Notes under the pieces: generated by a model
The model's database searches: none
The model's input: the letters and a program-made list of their open reading frames with translations, nothing else
Told to the model about the DNA's origin: nothing
Position numbers and translations under genes: made by a program
Part shown: one piece after another, positions 19,617 to 28,107 of the stretch
How the letters are laid out: each line of letters begins with the position of its first letter
Numbering within the stretch: position 1 is the first letter of the stretch
Assembly: GCF_019399235.1 (NCBI RefSeq)
Contig: NZ_JAELVH010000090.1
Span: 1-37,471 of the forward strand
DNA length: 37,471 nucleotides
DNA from: Streptomyces poriferorum
GTDB taxonomy: Bacteria > Actinomycetota > Actinomycetes > Streptomycetales > Streptomycetaceae
Reading direction: 5' to 3'

Positions 19617-21073
19617 GGCCGGTCACCCCGCGAGGGGGTGACGCCGTCTCCCGCGGGGACAGCCGCCCGGGGACCGTAGGGACCGTCCGCCTCCGGCTCA
19701 TCCCCCGGACGACCCGCGGACCGGGCGTCGGCGAGCCTCCATCTCGTACGCAGCTTGAGCAGGACGGCGAGAAGTGAGCCGAAGATGAACAGGTAGACGA
19801 CGATCACAAGGCCGAACATGGTCCACAGGGTCGACGAGTGCGTGGCGGTGACCGCCTCGGCCACGCGCATGTTCTGGTAGACGATCCAGGGCTGGCGCCC
19901 CACCTCGGTCGCGATCCAGCCGCACTCGACAGCCACCACCGAGGCCGGCCCCGCACAGGCCGCACCGAGGTAGAACCACTTGGACGCGGGAAGCCTGCGG
20001 TGCCGCAGCCAGACCAGGCCGTACCAGAGCGCGAGGAGCACCAGGGCGGAACCGATGAGGACCATGATGTCGAAGGCCCAGTGCGCGATCGTCGCCTGAA
20101 CGGCTGTCGGCCTCTGGTCCGGCGGTACGGAGGTCAGGCCGACCACCTCGGTGTCCGGGCTGAATCCGGCGAGGAAGGAGTCGAGCAGCGGGATCTTGAT
20201 GCCGCCGGAGACAGAGCCGTCGGAGTGCAGACGGCCGAAGAGGTACTCCGGTACGCGGGTGTCGGTCTTCCAGACGACCTCCATGGCCGCGAACTTCACC
20301 GGCTGTTTGTGGAACACCGACCGGGCGATGGAGTCACCCAGGACGAACTGCACCGGGGTCGCCACCGCGGCGATGGTGAAGGGAACGGTGAAGCCGAGCC
20401 GGTGGTAGCGGTCGCGGCGCCCCCTCAGCCGGCCGACCGCGTAGACGCCCGCCACCATGTATCCCGCGGTCAGCAGCATCGCCACGACGAAGTGCCAGTA
20501 CTGCGGCCCGAACATCGGCGTGAAGATCGCCTTCCAGATGTTCACGTCCGTGGGATTGCCCCGGGCGTCGAGGGAGAAGCCCCTCGGCGTGTTCATCCAG
20601 GAGTTGGCCGCCAGGATGCCGAATGCCCCGAGCAGCGCCGCGGCCGGAAGCGGCAGCCCGAGCAGGAAGTGTGTCCGGGGCTTCAGCCGCCGCCATCCGT
20701 AGAGGTAGATCGCGATGAGGACGGCTTCGAGGAAGAACGCCCATGCCTCCACCCCGAAACCGATCCCGAAGACATCGCCCCACCTGCCCATCATCCCCGG
20801 CCAGAGCAGACCGAATTCGAACGAGAGCACGGTGCCGGTGACAACGCCGACGGCGAACTGAACCGCCATCACCGCCGACCAGCGGCGCGCCAGCAGCAAG
20901 GCCGTCGCGTCGTTGTGGCGAAGCCCTCGATAGTGCATGACCAGGGTGATCAGTGGCAGGGCCACGCCCAGGGGGACGAGGATGATGTGGGAGGCCAGGG
21001 TGAAGGCCATGAGTTCCCGGGCCGGCAGGAGTTGATCCGGTGCGCTCGCCAGGAGGTGGGCCGAGGGGTGCAT
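19613..21073 (-). CDS. cydA: Cytochrome bd ubiquinol oxidase subunit I
   Basis: 486 aa, nine transmembrane helices. The haem ligands and catalytic residues can be seen: His29 (FTLASHIILVPLG), Glu109/Glu116 (GVEAWAFFLEA), His194 (QYWHFVVAM), and the quinol-loop residues Lys260/Glu265 (QPVKFAAMEVVW). GWIATEVGRQPWIVY is the conserved haem b region. GVEAWAFFLE has one residue fewer between the two glutamates than the E. coli enzyme as I recall it. It reduces oxygen to water with high affinity. The start is preceded by GAAGGCGG. It lies 31 bases after the SDR gene, so co-transcription is likely. Confidence 0.96.
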   Translation of the reverse strand: MHPSAHLLASAPDQLLPARELMAFTLASHIILVPLGVALPLITLVMHYRGLRHNDATALLLARRWSAVMAVQFAVGVVTGTVLSFEFGLLWPGMMGRWGDVFGIGFGVEAWAFFLEAVLIAIYLYGWRRLKPRTHFLLGLPLPAAALLGAFGILAANSWMNTPRGFSLDARGNPTDVNIWKAIFTPMFGPQYWHFVVAMLLTAGYMVAGVYAVGRLRGRRDRYHRLGFTVPFTIAAVATPVQFVLGDSIARSVFHKQPVKFAAMEVVWKTDTRVPEYLFGRLHSDGSVSGGIKIPLLDSFLAGFSPDTEVVGLTSVPPDQRPTAVQATIAHWAFDIMVLIGSALVLLALWYGLVWLRHRRLPASKWFYLGAACAGPASVVAVECGWIATEVGRQPWIVYQNMRVAEAVTATHSSTLWTMFGLVIVVYLFIFGSLLAVLLKLRTRWRLADARSAGRPGDEPEADGPYGPRAAVPAGDGVTPSRGDRP

Positions 21074-21104
21074 GTCCGCCTTCGCTGTTCGGGACCTGCG
21101 AAGG

Positions 21105-21947
<843 letters not shown>

Positions 21948-21983
21948 GACGTCTCTGTCTCCTCGCTTGCCCGCTCGGGTACG

Positions 21984-22000
21984 GCCGGCCTCTGGCCGGC
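21984..22000 (-). terminator. Short hairpin between the fusion gene and the SDR gene
   Basis: GCCGGCC (21984-21990) pairs with GGCCGGC (21994-22000) around a 3-nt loop. It may terminate or attenuate transcription from the upstream gene into the SDR-cydAB genes. The remaining gap of about 180 bases shows nothing else I can name. Confidence 0.35.
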
Positions 22001-22126
22001 AGGCGGGGGCTCAGGCAACCACCGGATCAACGTGTCGGCGGCTCCGCCGGGCCGCTGTTGGGCCATTGGGCGCAGCGGACTCCCCCGGCCGGCTCAACCG
22101 CGGCGGCACGCGAACGGCTGACGCGT

Positions 22127-23653
22127 TCACGTGGTCCGCCATGCTGTGAGCCCCCACCGGAGGACATGGGAGTCCCCCTTCTCCAGTACCCGGACACCGA
22201 GGCCACTGCGGAAGGAGTCCGGCGGGCACGACATGGGCTCCACCGCGACGCCCCGGCGGCGTTCGGTCTCGGGCAGCGTGTCGCCCGTGTAGATCTGTAC
22301 GTACCGGGTGCCCTCCCCCAGCCGGACATCGACGCCGTGAGTCCCCGAGGGGTGCGCCAGGCGTACGACCGCCACGTCGTCGTCGCCACGGTCGAGAGCG
22401 AACGCGGTGTCCAGCTGCCGGGAGCCGATGGGGCGGGCCGTACGGAAGTCGAAGTCCGTTCCCTCGACGGGCTCCTGGCCGGCCGGCAGGCCCCGGTCAT
22501 CGGTGAGGAAGCGCTGCCTCGCGGGCACGGTCAGCAGCGCCGTGTCGACCGTATCGGCACCGAGCGTGAGATACGGGTGCTGTCCGACGCCGTAGGGAGC
22601 GGGTCCGTCCCCCACGTTGGTCGCACGGACGGAGACGTCCAGACCTGCGGGCCCCAGCCGGTACTCGGCGGTCACATCCAGCAGGAAGGGGTAGCCCGGC
22701 TGCGGGCGGATGACACCGGCCAGCCGCAGCGCTTCCTCGCTCCGTGCCTGCAGACGCCACGGGACCCACCTGAGCAGCCCGTGGATCGCGTTGCCCTTCT
22801 CCGGTTCGGTGAGCGGGAGTTGCAGGCCGGCCCCGTCGAACGTGTAGCGGCCGTCGCCGATGCGGTTGGGCCAGGGAACGAGAATCTGGCCCCGTCCTGC
22901 GGTGATCGGCGCGCCGGAGGCGAACCCGTCCAGCACCGGCCGGCCGTCCACCTCGTAGTGGCGCAGGGCGGCGCCCAGTTGCACCACGACGGCCTGCTGC
23001 CCCTGCCACGTCAGGGTCCACTGTTCACCGGTCGGGCTCGCGGGAACGACCTCGGAGGGCGCGGGTTCCTCGGGACGCCCGCCTGTCGGCCGGCCACGGC
23101 CGGTGGACGGGCGCAGCAGCGAGGCGAGCCCGTCCACGATGGCCTCGGGCGGCTGATCGATCTCCGCCACCAGCGGACGCTCGTCCGGTTCCGGCTCCTC
23201 GAAGTCGGCGATCTGACTGTCCAGCAGGCCCACCGGGAAGAAGTGGTCCTGTCTGCCGGCCAGTCGCGACGCGATCAGCTCCGGTGTGCCGTGCAGGTAC
23301 ACCAGCCGCATCCCGGGTCGTCCGCGCAGCAGCCGGTCGCGATAGGCGCGCTTGAGGGCGGAACAGGTCACGACCGCCCGCAGGTCCGTGGCGCTCGCGT
23401 GGTCGAGCCAGGCGGCGATGGCGTCCAGCCAGGGCTCGCGGTCGGTGTCGGTGAGCGCCTGGCCGGCGGCCATCGCGGCGCGGGCGGTCGCGGAGTGGAA
23501 GTCGTCGGCGTCCCGGTAGGACCAGCCGAGCTGCTGGGCGAGAAGCCGTCCCACCGTGGTCTTGCCGGAGCCCGACATTCCGACGACCAGCACCAGGTTC
23601 GGCGACGGTTCGAGGACGTCGGCGTGGGCGGCGTCCGTCGGCTTGCCGGACAT
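22127..23653 (-). CDS. Gluconokinase / aldose 1-epimerase fusion protein
   Basis: 508 aa with two complete enzyme domains in one frame. Residues 18-182 are a GntK-type gluconate kinase: Walker A GMSGSGKT (25-32), DADDFHSATARAAMAAGQ (48-65), CSALKRAYRDRLR-like helix, and HFFPVGLLDSQ (137-147). A Pro/Gly/Arg-rich linker of about 25 residues follows. Residues 209-505 are an aldose-1-epimerase-type mutarotase: NRIGDGRYTF (263-272), His291 in AIHG, the catalytic acid His359 in GQHPY, and the base Glu472 in VEPMS. The two activities would phosphorylate gluconate and interconvert glucose anomers. GGGAGG precedes the ATG. It lies 85 bases after the flavoprotein gene and 179 before the SDR gene. Confidence 0.92.
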   Translation of the reverse strand: MSGKPTDAAHADVLEPSPNLVLVVGMSGSGKTTVGRLLAQQLGWSYRDADDFHSATARAAMAAGQALTDTDREPWLDAIAAWLDHASATDLRAVVTCSALKRAYRDRLLRGRPGMRLVYLHGTPELIASRLAGRQDHFFPVGLLDSQIADFEEPEPDERPLVAEIDQPPEAIVDGLASLLRPSTGRGRPTGGRPEEPAPSEVVPASPTGEQWTLTWQGQQAVVVQLGAALRHYEVDGRPVLDGFASGAPITAGRGQILVPWPNRIGDGRYTFDGAGLQLPLTEPEKGNAIHGLLRWVPWRLQARSEEALRLAGVIRPQPGYPFLLDVTAEYRLGPAGLDVSVRATNVGDGPAPYGVGQHPYLTLGADTVDTALLTVPARQRFLTDDRGLPAGQEPVEGTDFDFRTARPIGSRQLDTAFALDRGDDDVAVVRLAHPSGTHGVDVRLGEGTRYVQIYTGDTLPETERRRGVAVEPMSCPPDSFRSGLGVRVLEKGDSHVLRWGLTAWRTT

Positions 23654-23738
23654 CAGAGCCTCCCGGGCCGGCCGATGGGTACGCCGGTCCCGACGGCCAC
23701 CAGCGCGCGAACCGGCGTACGGGGAGGCCGCACGTGGT

Positions 23739-25187
23739 TCACGATCCCCCGTCCCGGTACGTCTCCAGCAGCCGGAGCCAGATCTCGCTGATCGTCGGGT
23801 ACGCGGGCACCGCGTGCCAGAGGCGGTCGAGGGGGACCTCTCCCGCGACCGCGACCGTCGCCGAGTGCAGCAGTTCGCCGATGCCGGGGCCGACGAAGGT
23901 GACCCCCAGCAGGATCTCCCGGTCCAGGTCGACGATCATGCGCGCCCGGCCCCGGTAACCGTCCGCGTACAGACCGGAGCCGGCGACCGAGGCGAGGTCG
24001 TAGTCGACGGCCCGGACGCGATGGCCGGCCTGTTCCGCCTCGGCGAGGGTGAGGCCGACCGAGGCGGCCTCCGGGTCGGTGAAGACGACCTGCGGGACGG
24101 CCGCGTGATCGGCGGTGGCGGCGTGGGCACCCCAGCGGCCCGTATCCGGGTTGGGGACGCCCTGGGCGCGCGCGGCGATGGCCGCGCCGGCGATCCGGGC
24201 CTGGTACTTGCCCTGGTGGGTCAGCAGCGCCCGGTGGTTGACGTCGCCGACGGCGTAGAGCCAGGGGACGCCCTCGACCTGGCAACTGTCGTCGACGGTG
24301 AACCAGGAGCCCGGCTCCAGGCCGACCGTCTCCAGGCCCAGGTCGTCGGTGCGCGGGGCGCGGCCGGTGGCGAAGAGGATCTCGTCCGCCTCGATCTGTT
24401 CGCCGTTGTCGAGTGCGACGGTCACCGGTCCGTCCGGTGCGGAGCGCTGTACGGAGGTGACCGAGACACCCGTACGGATATCGGCTTCCGCGTCGGTCAG
24501 CGCTTCGGCGACGAGCTCACCGGCGAACGGCTCCATGCGGGGCAGCAGCCCCTTGCCGCGGACCAGCATGGTGATCTCGGCTCCCAGGGCGCCCCAGACG
24601 GTGGCCATCTCCACGCCGACCACTCCCCCGCCCACGACGACGAGACGGCGGGGTACCTCCTTGGCGCTCGTCGCCTCCCGGCTGGTCCAGGGGCGGGCCC
24701 CGTCGATGCCCGGCAGGTCGGGTACGACGGCCCGGCTGCCCGTGCACACGGCCACCGCGTGCCGGGCCGTGAGCCGGCGCTCCGTGCCGTCGGGCGCGGT
24801 GACGGTGACCGCCTTCGGGCCCGTCAGCCGGCCGTGGCCCCGGTGGATGTCGACTCCGACCCCCTCCAGCCAGGCGGCCTGGCCGTCGTCCTTCCAGTGC
24901 GAGGCGTACGTGTCGCGGTGCGCGAGCACGGCGGCGGTGTCGAGCGGGCCCTGGACGGCTCCGGCGAGGCCCGGGACGCGGCGGGCGTCCGCGCGGGCGA
25001 CGACGGGGCGCAGCAGGGCCTTGCTCGGCATGCACGCCCAGTACGAGCACTCGCCGCCGATGAGCTCGGACTCCACGATCGCGGCGCTCAGCCCGGCGGC
25101 CCGGGCGCGGTCGGCCACGTTCTCACCCACCGGACCGGCACCGATGACCACGACGTCGTACTCGGCAGGCTCCACAGCTTGTGTCAT
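23739..25187 (-). CDS. FAD-dependent pyridine nucleotide-disulfide oxidoreductase (Lpd-like)
   Basis: 482 aa, class I flavin disulfide reductase layout: FAD site VVIGAGPVGENVADRA (13-28), redox cysteines Cys47 and Cys52 in GGECSYWACMPSK, NAD(P) site VVVGGGVVGVEMA, second FAD motif YAVGDVN, and a dimerisation domain. The C-terminal HPTxSE motif that carries the catalytic base reads YPTISE, with Tyr463 for His while Glu468 is kept, so it is probably not a standard dihydrolipoamide or mercuric reductase. The ATG at 25187 was chosen because the family starts there; the frame extends to 25325 but would overlap the divergent thioredoxin gene. No ribosome site is seen; CAGAAT about ten bases upstream suggests a leaderless mRNA. 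Confidence 0.9.
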   Translation of the reverse strand: MTQAVEPAEYDVVVIGAGPVGENVADRARAAGLSAAIVESELIGGECSYWACMPSKALLRPVVARADARRVPGLAGAVQGPLDTAAVLAHRDTYASHWKDDGQAAWLEGVGVDIHRGHGRLTGPKAVTVTAPDGTERRLTARHAVAVCTGSRAVVPDLPGIDGARPWTSREATSAKEVPRRLVVVGGGVVGVEMATVWGALGAEITMLVRGKGLLPRMEPFAGELVAEALTDAEADIRTGVSVTSVQRSAPDGPVTVALDNGEQIEADEILFATGRAPRTDDLGLETVGLEPGSWFTVDDSCQVEGVPWLYAVGDVNHRALLTHQGKYQARIAGAAIAARAQGVPNPDTGRWGAHAATADHAAVPQVVFTDPEAASVGLTLAEAEQAGHRVRAVDYDLASVAGSGLYADGYRGRARMIVDLDREILLGVTFVGPGIGELLHSATVAVAGEVPLDRLWHAVPAYPTISEIWLRLLETYRDGGS

Positions 25188-25233
25188 GGGCCCATTCTGG
25201 TCATGGGTGTGCGAGGCGGCCACATGGGCAGGC

Positions 25234-25259
25234 GGAATAGCGCAAGCACAGGCACCGTT
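25234..25259 (+). promoter_or_regulatory. Sigma-R type promoter of the thioredoxin gene
   Basis: GGAAT (25234-25238), exactly 18 bases, GTT (25257-25259). This equals the published Streptomyces sigma-R consensus (GGAAT-N18-GTT), used for thiol-oxidative-stress genes including thioredoxin genes. Transcription would start near 25266, some 35 bases before the gene. Confidence 0.85.
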
Positions 25260-25302
25260 GTCCCGGACACGTCGAAACGGGCACAGGAAGAGGTAGCAGA
25301 AC

Positions 25303-25674
25303 ATGAGCACCGTAGAGCTCACCAAGGAAAACTTCGATGAGGTCGTCAGTGAGAACGAGTTCGTCGTGATCGACTTCTGGGCATCCTGGTGCGGCCCGTG
25401 CCGGCAGTTCGCGCCGGTCTACGACTCGGCCTCCGAGCGTCACGCGGACCTGGTCTTCGCCAAGGTCGACACGGAGGCGCAGCAGGAGCTGGCTGCCGCC
25501 TTCGAGATCCGGTCCATCCCGACGCTGATGATCGTCCGGGACAACGTGGCCGTCTTCTCGCAGCCGGGCGCGCTGCCCGAGGCGGCTCTGGAGGACGTGA
25601 TCGGTCAGGCCAGGAAGCTGGACATGGACGAGGTCCGCAAGTCCATCGAGGACCAGCAGAAGGAGCAGAAGTAG
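25303..25674 (+). CDS. Thioredoxin
   Basis: 123 aa with the WCGPC active site (Trp29-Cys33), the preceding FWAS and the cis-proline loop SIPTLMI. A charged tail of about 20 residues (DEVRKSIEDQQKEQK) extends beyond the usual fold. It reduces protein disulfides in the cytoplasm, normally with thioredoxin reductase, which is not in this window. The ATG has GAGG about ten bases upstream. The sigma-R promoter means induction by diamide-type stress is expected. The divergent flavoprotein gene is not itself a thioredoxin reductase by motif. This resembles the trxC-type gene of Streptomyces; I leave the symbol open. Confidence 0.95.
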   Translation: MSTVELTKENFDEVVSENEFVVIDFWASWCGPCRQFAPVYDSASERHADLVFAKVDTEAQQELAAAFEIRSIPTLMIVRDNVAVFSQPGALPEAALEDVIGQARKLDMDEVRKSIEDQQKEQK

Positions 25675-25694
25675 GCTCCCGCGCGCGCATGCGC

Positions 25695-25724
25695 CAGGGC
25701 CCGGCCGGTGACCGCCGGGCCCTG
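25695..25724. terminator. Bidirectional hairpin terminator after thioredoxin
   Basis: An 11-bp perfect stem: CAGGGCCCGGC (25695-25705) with GCCGGGCCCTG (25714-25724), loop CGGTGACC. It separates two convergent genes. Confidence 0.8.
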
Positions 25725-25753
25725 AGCGCCGTTGTGCCGGTAGCCCGGCGGCT

Positions 25754-26281
25754 TCAGCCGTCCGTGTCGCGCTCCGAGACGCGGACCGAGAGCCCGTAGT
25801 CCAGCTCCGATCCGTCGATCAGCAGGGCCTGGACCGTGTGCGTCGCGGGGTCGATGTCCGCCACCATCCCCTCGCCGGCATACCGCGGGTAGCCCGACTC
25901 GCCCGTCTCCCCCGTGGCGGTCACGACCGCCGAGCGGATGGCCGCGCCGGGGCGGGTGCTCCCTGCGGCGTGGCTGCCGGAGTTCTCCGCCGCCACGTCC
26001 TCGGTGTCCTTCGCGTCCACCGTGTCCCCGGTGTCCTGGTCGTCGGCGGCCGTGCCGTTCCCGGCCGCCGCTTCCTGCGTGTCCTGCGCTTCCTTCTCGT
26101 CCTTCGCGTCCCTGGTGTCTTCGGTGTCCCCGGTGTCCTGATCCTCGGCGGCCGCGTCGCCGGTACCGGAATGGCCGGCGCCGGAGGCCATCGTCCCGGC
26201 TCCCTTGTCCGCCGTGCCCTTGACGTCGGTGAACGCGGGGACCAGCAGGATCTCGTAACTCTGCGGATGACTCATGGTCAT
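25754..26281 (-). CDS. Hypothetical protein with acidic Asp-Thr-rich repeat centre
   Basis: 175 aa, not recognised. A short ordered start (SHPQSYEILLVPAFTDVKGT) and an ordered end (about residues 110-175: IRSAVVTATGETGESGYPRY to GLSVRVSERD) flank some 85 residues of low complexity. This centre is made of Asp, Thr, Glu, Ala and Gly, with DQDTGDT and DAKD recurring, probably an unfolded acidic linker. There is no signal peptide or membrane segment. The start at 26281 fits a leaderless transcript (TAGCGT just upstream); a second Met is two codons on. Codon periodicity continues through the repeat, so the gene is likely real. Confidence 0.6.
   Translation of the reverse strand: MTMSHPQSYEILLVPAFTDVKGTADKGAGTMASGAGHSGTGDAAAEDQDTGDTEDTRDAKDEKEAQDTQEAAAGNGTAADDQDTGDTVDAKDTEDVAAENSGSHAAGSTRPGAAIRSAVVTATGETGESGYPRYAGEGMVADIDPATHTVQALLIDGSELDYGLSVRVSERDTDG
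26022..26140. repeat. Internal duplication in the acidic-repeat gene
   Basis: GTGTCCCCGGTGTCCTG occurs at 26022-26038 and again at 26124-26140, 102 bases apart, within longer near-identical surroundings. In protein terms the copies read (A)DDQDTGDTVDAKD and EDQDTGDTEDTRDAKD. The spacing is a multiple of three, so the frame is kept. Confidence 0.8.
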
Positions 26282-26332
26282 GACGCTAGGCAAGGGGCGT
26301 CCGCCGCGCATGTCGCCGCGCTGGCGGCCGGT

Positions 26333-27355
26333 TCAGCTGGACTCGCGGTGGACGGTCCGGGCCCGCAGCAGGTCATGCCGTTCCGGTTCCGTCCCGGGGT
26401 GCCGCACGAGCCGGTCGACGAGGTCGGCCAGCGGCTGCACCGTGGCCAGTTCCATCCGTACGCTGCTGAGCCTGGGCCTCAGCAGCCTGCCCAGCATCGA
26501 GTCGTCCGCGCCGACCACCGCGGTGTCCTCGGGCACCTGGATCCCGGCGTCCTGGAGGGCCCGCATCAGCAGCATCGCGTAGGCGTCGTCGTACGCGAAC
26601 ACGGCGTCCAGGCCGAGTGTGCTCCAGCGGGCGGCCAGGGCGGCCGCCGACTCCTCCGTGTAGTGCAGCGGGAGCTCCTCGACCCGGGCCCGGCCGGCCG
26701 CGGCGGCCCGCCGGGCACCCGCGAGTCTGGGGCCGGCGAACAGTGCGGGACCGGCTTCCGCCGGCATCACCACGCCGATCCGGTGCCGGCCGCGCTCCAG
26801 CAGGTGCCGGACAGCGCTGGCACCCACCTCCCGCTGATCCGTGATCAGCGCGTGGGCGCCGGGAACCGGTTGCGGTCCGAGGGTGATCACCGCTTTCGCG
26901 CCGGAGCGCCGGAGGACGGCGATGCCCTGCGGGGCGAGGGGGACCGAACCGGGCGCGATGACGGCCACGGGCCGCAGTTCGGCCCAGGCGCGGGCGGCGT
27001 CGTCCGGGTCGAGGCCGATGGAGCCGTACTGGACGACGGTGTAGTCGAGGCGTCGCAGACCGGATTCCAGCCCGTGCAGGAAGCGGTGGTGCAGCGGCGT
27101 GGAGGGAAGGTGCGCGGTCGGCAGGAGCACCATGCGCGAGTGTCCTGCGCGCAGGCTCCGGGCGGCCGCATGCGGTACGTAGCCGAGTTCGGTGGCGGCC
27201 TCCCGCACCCGGCGGCGGGTCGGATCGCTGATCCTCACGGCCGTGTTGTTGTTCAGCACGTACGACACGGTGGCCCGCGAGACGCCCGCCAGCCGCGCCA
27301 CGTCGGCGCTGGTCGGAACGGGGCCTTCGGCGGGCTGCTCGGTTAACTGACTCAT
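26333..27355 (-). CDS. LacI family transcriptional regulator
   Basis: 340 aa. Residues 14-70 are the LacI DNA-binding domain: TSADVARLAGVSRATVSYVL, then NTAVRISDPTRRRVREAATE and LGYVPHAAARSLR with the hinge helix. The remainder is the periplasmic-binding-protein-like sensor (DAVFAYDDAYAMLLMRALQD and VVGADDS near the end). The inducer is probably a sugar or related small molecule, not predictable here. The ATG at 27355 fits the family; the frame continues upstream to 27454 in low-complexity sequence. No sugar operon is adjacent, so the target is unknown. Confidence 0.92.
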   Translation of the reverse strand: MSQLTEQPAEGPVPTSADVARLAGVSRATVSYVLNNNTAVRISDPTRRRVREAATELGYVPHAAARSLRAGHSRMVLLPTAHLPSTPLHHRFLHGLESGLRRLDYTVVQYGSIGLDPDDAARAWAELRPVAVIAPGSVPLAPQGIAVLRRSGAKAVITLGPQPVPGAHALITDQREVGASAVRHLLERGRHRIGVVMPAEAGPALFAGPRLAGARRAAAAGRARVEELPLHYTEESAAALAARWSTLGLDAVFAYDDAYAMLLMRALQDAGIQVPEDTAVVGADDSMLGRLLRPRLSSVRMELATVQPLADLVDRLVRHPGTEPERHDLLRARTVHRESS

Positions 27356-27533
27356 GGCGTCGGGCAGTCTTCCAGACCCGTTCGGCACGGGAACGCGCCG
27401 GGGCCCTGACCGGGTGTCAGTCTCGGGTCGAGGTCCGGACCGCGCCGGAAGCAAGGGGGTACGGCCCGTGGTCCGCGACCCGTACGGCGGACCCGCTCCA
27501 CGCGAGGGGCCGTGCAGGTCCTACGGTGTTGCG

Positions 27534-27998
27534 ATGACCATCCAGCACCGCAGCGACAGCAATGACACGGCCGCCTTCCCCGGTCAGGCCGGCCCCACCG
27601 CCACCTCCCAGGCCGACCCGCACGACGTGGGTCCGGTCCGCACCTCGTACGCCCCCGACCGCGACGGCGACCCCGATCCTGGCGAGATCGTCTGGACCTG
27701 GGTGCCGTTCGAGGAGAACGACGGGCGCGGCAAGGACCGTCCGGTTCTCGTGGTCGCCCGTGAGGCGGCCGGGACGCTGCTCGCCGTACAGCTGTCCAGC
27801 AAGCAGCACGACCAGGACCGGGAATGGGTGGCACTGGGAGCAGGCCCCTGGGACAGCTCGGGCCGTCCGTCGTGGGTCGACCTGGACCGGGTGCTGCGGG
27901 TGCACGAGGACGGCATGCGGCGTGAGGCGTGCGCACTGGACCGGGACAGGTTCGACCTGGTCGTCGAGCGGATGCGGGAGCGCTACGGCTGGCGCTGA
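27534..27998 (+). CDS. PemK/MazF-like toxin-family protein, solitary
   Basis: 154 aa. After about 45 residues of polar leader comes the PemK/MazF barrel start GEIVWTWVPFEENDGRGKDR followed by PVLVVAR, then LLAVQLSSK and the SWVDLDRVLRV strand. In MazF enzymes the barrel cleaves mRNA. No antitoxin gene adjoins it: the upstream neighbour is a divergent LacI gene and the downstream one is convergent. Such orphan PemK-like proteins occur in Streptomyces and may not be toxic. The ATG at 27534 fits a leaderless promoter (TACGGT at 27522-27527). The upstream stretch 27356-27533 holds no other gene. Confidence 0.8.
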   Translation: MTIQHRSDSNDTAAFPGQAGPTATSQADPHDVGPVRTSYAPDRDGDPDPGEIVWTWVPFEENDGRGKDRPVLVVAREAAGTLLAVQLSSKQHDQDREWVALGAGPWDSSGRPSWVDLDRVLRVHEDGMRREACALDRDRFDLVVERMRERYGWR

Positions 27999-28009
27999 GC
28001 GGCGTGTCC

Positions 28010-28054
28010 GCGCCCGTCACGGCCGTGCCTCACCGGTACGGCCGTGGCGGGCGC
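28010..28054. terminator. Long bidirectional hairpin terminator
   Basis: A 17-bp stem with a single G-U pair: bases 28010-28026 with 28038-28054, loop of 11. It lies between the convergent PemK-like and PARG-like genes. Confidence 0.85.
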
Positions 28055-28107
28055 GCCGACCCGAACGGTCCAGCCACGGCGAGCCCGCCGACGTCGAACC
28101 CTATGGC

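Noticed and set aside
25188..25302. A second sigma-R promoter for the divergent flavoprotein gene
   Set aside because: No GGAAT-N18-GTT arrangement is present on the minus strand in this gap.
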